A stretch of 16,673 nt of DNA from CAZHRJ01 sp964534765 (GTDB lineage: Bacteria; Lindowbacteria; 2-12-FULL-62-27). The notes below the pieces were generated by a model that saw only the letters and a program-made list of their open reading frames with translations, was not told the DNA's origin and did no database searches. Of this stretch, positions 14,245 through 16,673 are shown one piece after another. Position 1 is the stretch's first letter; each line of letters starts with the position of its first letter. The translations under genes and the position numbers were made by a program. The stretch lies in assembly GCA_964534765.1 (NCBI GenBank), contig CAZHRJ010000065.1, positions 1-16,673 on the forward strand. The letters are read 5' to 3'.

Positions 14245-16472
14245 CCATGGCAAACGGCGGGCAACTCCGGCCTCTCGGATCACTCCTCATGATCGTTCTG
14301 CGCTGTCTCGCATTCCCCTCCGTTGCCTTGCCCGCCCAACTCGAATCGATAGATTTCGACGAAACATCGCAGCAATACAACATGTTTGAAGTTCGATTCC
14401 AGTTGACGGAAACGTATCCAAATCCGTTTGACCCCGATGAGATTGATATTTGGGCATACTTTCGAAGTCCATCAGGAAATACCGAAAAGAGGCCCGCGTT
14501 CTGGTATCAACATTATAACAGCGAAGGCATGCCTGACATGAAGCCCGAATGGAGGATTCGGTATTCTCCCAAAGAAGCTGGAAGATATTATGTCCATATG
14601 GCGGGGGATGACCGGCGGGCCAAGATCAAAACCAGATATCCATCGGGCGGGGCAACCCATCAATTCTCCGTCTCGCCGGCAGCTTCTCCCGGATTTGTCA
14701 AAAAATGCGGAAAAGATTCTCGATATTTTTGCTTCGAAAATGGCGCCACGTTTTTTGGTGTGGGTTCCGGTCCCATCCTGAATGGCGACGTTATTCGAAA
14801 TCACTCAAAATTCAGGATGAACTGGATCCAAACCGAATTCGCGCCGGCTTTCATGATTGAGGATCACACGGTAGGCCGCTACAACCTTTTTCGCGCCTTC
14901 CAGGGTGACGAATTCCTCCACGAGGCGGAAAAGAACGGCGTCTATTTTCAAATTGTTTTCAGCCACTGGAGCAGTCGGAAGGCCGACATGCATACGCTGC
15001 CGGATGAATTTCAACAGTATGAAGGAAATCTCTTTCCTCCCTGGCCGGAAAATCCATACAACTCGAAAAATGGAGGGCCTCTATCGCATCCGTCTGAATT
15101 ATTTTCCAACGGGGAAGCCCGGCGCCATTACAAGAATTTAATTCGCTATTATGTCGCTCGATGGGGTTACACTACAAATGTTCTCTCATGGGCTTTTTGG
15201 GGAGAATTTGACATGACGCGTCCGGCGGCCGGAGAGCCGTATTTGTACGAGACCGTTGAACGATGGCATAGCGAGATGGCCGGTTACGTGAAACGTCTCG
15301 ATCCCCATCACCTGGTGACGACGTGTGAGGCCGAGCCGTCAAAAAGTTATGGACGGTGGATATCTGTAACACCGGAGTGGAAAAAATATCAGGTCAGATT
15401 TTTCAGTGAAATAGGCGACGCGAACACCCGACTGCAATTTGAAATGGGCCGGGAGGCCGGAAGGTATTGGCTAAGCGGAATTTCCCTCAGTCATCAATCA
15501 GAATTGATTCGCAATCCGGATTTCAATGAGGGCCTGACCCATTGGTCATTCCGAGGAGAATGGGAAGGCTCGAAGGCCAATGCGACCCTAACGGAGGATT
15601 CTCCAAAAAAGGGGGTTAAATCGGTCAGGATCGACGTCGTTCGGCCCAGCCCCATCAACTGGCATGTGGGCATCATGCAGGACAACCTCCCAACGGAGCA
15701 GGGCAAAGAATACATTTTAACTTTTTGGGCCAAGTCCGCCGCCCCTCGGCGGATCGAAGTATCTTTGATTCAAGCCCACGAGCCTTGGCAGCGAACCGGT
15801 GTGGTGAGCAACGACGGAATCTGGCGTCTGGACGCGATTGACTATGTAACCATGCACCATTACAGCCCGCAGATAGATGAGGACATTGCAAGCCGACTTT
15901 CACATTACCAACAGACGGGCAAGCCAGTTGTGATTCAAGAGTTCGGCGTTTGGTTCGACCCGTTCAAGGACGATGAAATCGGCAAGATCGCCTATCACAA
16001 TGCGATCTGGCGATTGGCATTGAGGGGCGCGGCCGGCGCGCCCATGAAATTTACGCGGGTTGTCATGGATAGAGAGTATGCCGCGGTCTCGAATTTTATG
16101 GGAGACATCGATGCCGCGCGCGGCCGTATTCGGCCGATAGATTTTATCGATCTGACACCCACGGCCAAAGGAGGCGGCTCCCCGGTGGAGATTTCGGGTC
16201 TTTCTGATGGACAGAGAACGTATATATGGGTTCACGATCGCCAGCATACCTACAGGAATGTTCATGACCATCGCTATCATCCCAGGGAAATCTCCGACGC
16301 AAAATTGATCCTCAACAACATCGACGGCATGGATTTTCGTGTTGAGTATTGGGACACCCGAAGGGGAGTCATGGAGGGAAGTCAAATGATGAAGACAGAC
16401 AAGAGCAGCTTGGTTTTGTCCATCCCTCCTTTCATACGTGACATGGGAATTAAATTACGTCGTGTAAAATAA
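14241..16472 (+). CDS. DUF5060-type glycosidase with a CBM4/9-like insert in its barrel
   Basis: This 743-residue exported protein begins with a signal peptide (LLMIVLRCLAFPSVALPA). Residues 48-145 form a DUF5060-like beta domain (FEVRFQLTETYPNPF, then WRIRYSPKEAGRYYVHMAG). A clan-A-like TIM barrel follows. Part A (about 150-370) runs from SPGFVKKCGKDSRYFCFENG to HHLVTTCEAEP, with the likely acid/base Glu322 in SWAFWGEFD. Part B (about 528-640) runs from DAIDYVTMHHY, with the likely nucleophile Glu567 in VVIQEFGV. A CBM4/9-like module of about 157 residues interrupts the barrel, with its halves in swapped order. Residues 640-743 are a C-terminal beta domain. Related proteins act on plant or algal polysaccharides; the substrate here is unknown. 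Gly321 replaces the Asn usual in WNE motifs. The start is GTG at 14241, overlapping the previous stop, or ATG at 14247. Confidence 0.85.
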   Translation: MTMANGGQLRPLGSLLMIVLRCLAFPSVALPAQLESIDFDETSQQYNMFEVRFQLTETYPNPFDPDEIDIWAYFRSPSGNTEKRPAFWYQHYNSEGMPDMKPEWRIRYSPKEAGRYYVHMAGDDRRAKIKTRYPSGGATHQFSVSPAASPGFVKKCGKDSRYFCFENGATFFGVGSGPILNGDVIRNHSKFRMNWIQTEFAPAFMIEDHTVGRYNLFRAFQGDEFLHEAEKNGVYFQIVFSHWSSRKADMHTLPDEFQQYEGNLFPPWPENPYNSKNGGPLSHPSELFSNGEARRHYKNLIRYYVARWGYTTNVLSWAFWGEFDMTRPAAGEPYLYETVERWHSEMAGYVKRLDPHHLVTTCEAEPSKSYGRWISVTPEWKKYQVRFFSEIGDANTRLQFEMGREAGRYWLSGISLSHQSELIRNPDFNEGLTHWSFRGEWEGSKANATLTEDSPKKGVKSVRIDVVRPSPINWHVGIMQDNLPTEQGKEYILTFWAKSAAPRRIEVSLIQAHEPWQRTGVVSNDGIWRLDAIDYVTMHHYSPQIDEDIASRLSHYQQTGKPVVIQEFGVWFDPFKDDEIGKIAYHNAIWRLALRGAAGAPMKFTRVVMDREYAAVSNFMGDIDAARGRIRPIDFIDLTPTAKGGGSPVEISGLSDGQRTYIWVHDRQHTYRNVHDHRYHPREISDAKLILNNIDGMDFRVEYWDTRRGVMEGSQMMKTDKSSLVLSIPPFIRDMGIKLRRVK
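15351..15821 (+). other. Circularly permuted CBM4/9-like module inside the glycosidase barrel
   Basis: Residues 371-419 (15351-15497) look like the C-terminal half of a CBM4/9 domain: ISVTPEWKKYQVRFF, then LQFEMGREAGRYWLSGISL. Residues 420-527 (15498-15821) look like its N-terminal half: ELIRNPDFNEGLTHWSF, then WHVGIMQDNLPTEQGKEYIL and LIQAHEPWQRTG. In canonical modules the QAHEPWQ segment leads directly into the VxLTPEWK segment, so the order here is reversed. The module probably binds a polysaccharide chain next to the active site. Confidence 0.7.
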
Positions 16473-16528
16473 TGATGAGAATGGAGGCCCGGTTCATGAA
16501 TTCTATCGTGCGAACCGTATCGCGACCC
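16473..16528. other. Intergenic spacer after the glycosidase gene
   Basis: This is the largest gap between genes in the window (95 bases to the next ATG). It contains an imperfect inverted repeat, CGGTTC at 16490-16495 and GAACCG at 16512-16517, with a 16-base loop and no following T-run. It could be an operator or a weak hairpin; it does not look like an intrinsic terminator. Confidence 0.3.
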
Positions 16529-16557
16529 TTGACAAGCAAGTAGCGACTGATTAGGAT
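16529..16557 (+). promoter_or_regulatory. Sigma70-type promoter at the right edge
   Basis: A perfect TTGACA (16529-16534), a 17-bp spacer and TAGGAT (16552-16557) form a good promoter. The ATG at 16568 is ten bases after the -10 box, so its transcript would have almost no leader. The layout nearly copies the promoter at 80-108. It implies a new transcription unit after the glycosidase gene. Confidence 0.55.
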
Positions 16558-16567
16558 CGCGCCGATT

Positions 16568-16673
16568 ATGAATAAGCAAAAGAGTCAAGGTGGGGGCATG
16601 AGGATGAGCGAGGCAGTGACCGTGTCTTTTTTTCAGGGGCGAGTTGTGTCCACGCTGCTTATTATGCGCCTAA
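16568..16673 (+). CDS. Start of an unknown gene, cut by the window end
   Basis: From the ATG at 16568 a frame of at least 35 codons stays open to the end of the window (MNKQKSQGGGMRMSEAVTVS, then FFQGRVV and a hydrophobic STLLIMRL stretch). In-frame ATGs at 16598 and 16604 follow a GGTGGGGG stretch that could serve as a ribosome-binding site, so the true start may be Met11 or Met13. The hydrophobic run near the end could begin a membrane segment. No family can be assigned from so little sequence. The matching promoter just upstream supports a real gene. Confidence 0.4.
   Translation, partial: MNKQKSQGGGMRMSEAVTVSFFQGRVVSTLLIMRL

Noticed and set aside
16490..16517. Hairpin after the glycosidase gene as an intrinsic terminator
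   Set aside because: The stem is only 6 bp with a 16-base loop, and no T-run follows.

Overview
The window looks like a chromosomal stretch of a GC-rich Gram-negative bacterium. It uses the MEP isoprenoid pathway and has a site-2 protease, Tat and Sec export and probable lipoproteins. The phylum cannot be fixed from the sequence. The gene mix (dxr-rseP-proS next to DUF5060-type glycosidases and a periplasmic-type molybdenum hydroxylase) would suit a member of the PVC/FCB-like or uncultivated bacterial lineages, but that is inference.

Every credible gene is on the + strand, and most neighbours overlap or nearly touch. Region 1 (about 80-4950) is a housekeeping block: a promoter with TTGACA, a 17-bp spacer and TAAGAT only 8 bp before the first ATG, then a TPR protein, dxr, rseP and an unusually short proS. 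Region 2 (about 4930-9680) is a three-subunit molybdenum hydroxylase (Tat-exported 2x[2Fe-2S] subunit, molybdopterin subunit, FAD subunit) followed by a short-chain dehydrogenase. Region 3 (about 9645-16470) holds five consecutive larger genes that all appear to encode exported proteins: an unknown protein, a secreted stand-alone CHASE2 domain, a tandem metzincin-like metalloprotease whose second copy has lost its catalytic Glu, a GH99/DUF5010-like TIM-barrel protein, and a DUF5060-type glycosidase. From about 10,360 onward the base composition is visibly more AT-rich, which suggests a separately acquired block.

The window ends with a second promoter of the same design as the first (TTGACA, 17 bp, TAGGAT) ten bases before an ATG that opens a reading frame running off the end.

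The most unusual items are all in region 3. The glycosidase has a CBM4/9-like carbohydrate-binding module inserted in its catalytic barrel with its two halves in reversed order, as in a circular permutation. The protease pairs an intact HExxHxxGxxH copy with an HRxxHxxSxxH copy. The CHASE2 domain has neither membrane helices nor an output domain. Together these genes could form an envelope or extracellular carbohydrate- and protein-processing module, but no joint function is shown by the sequence alone.
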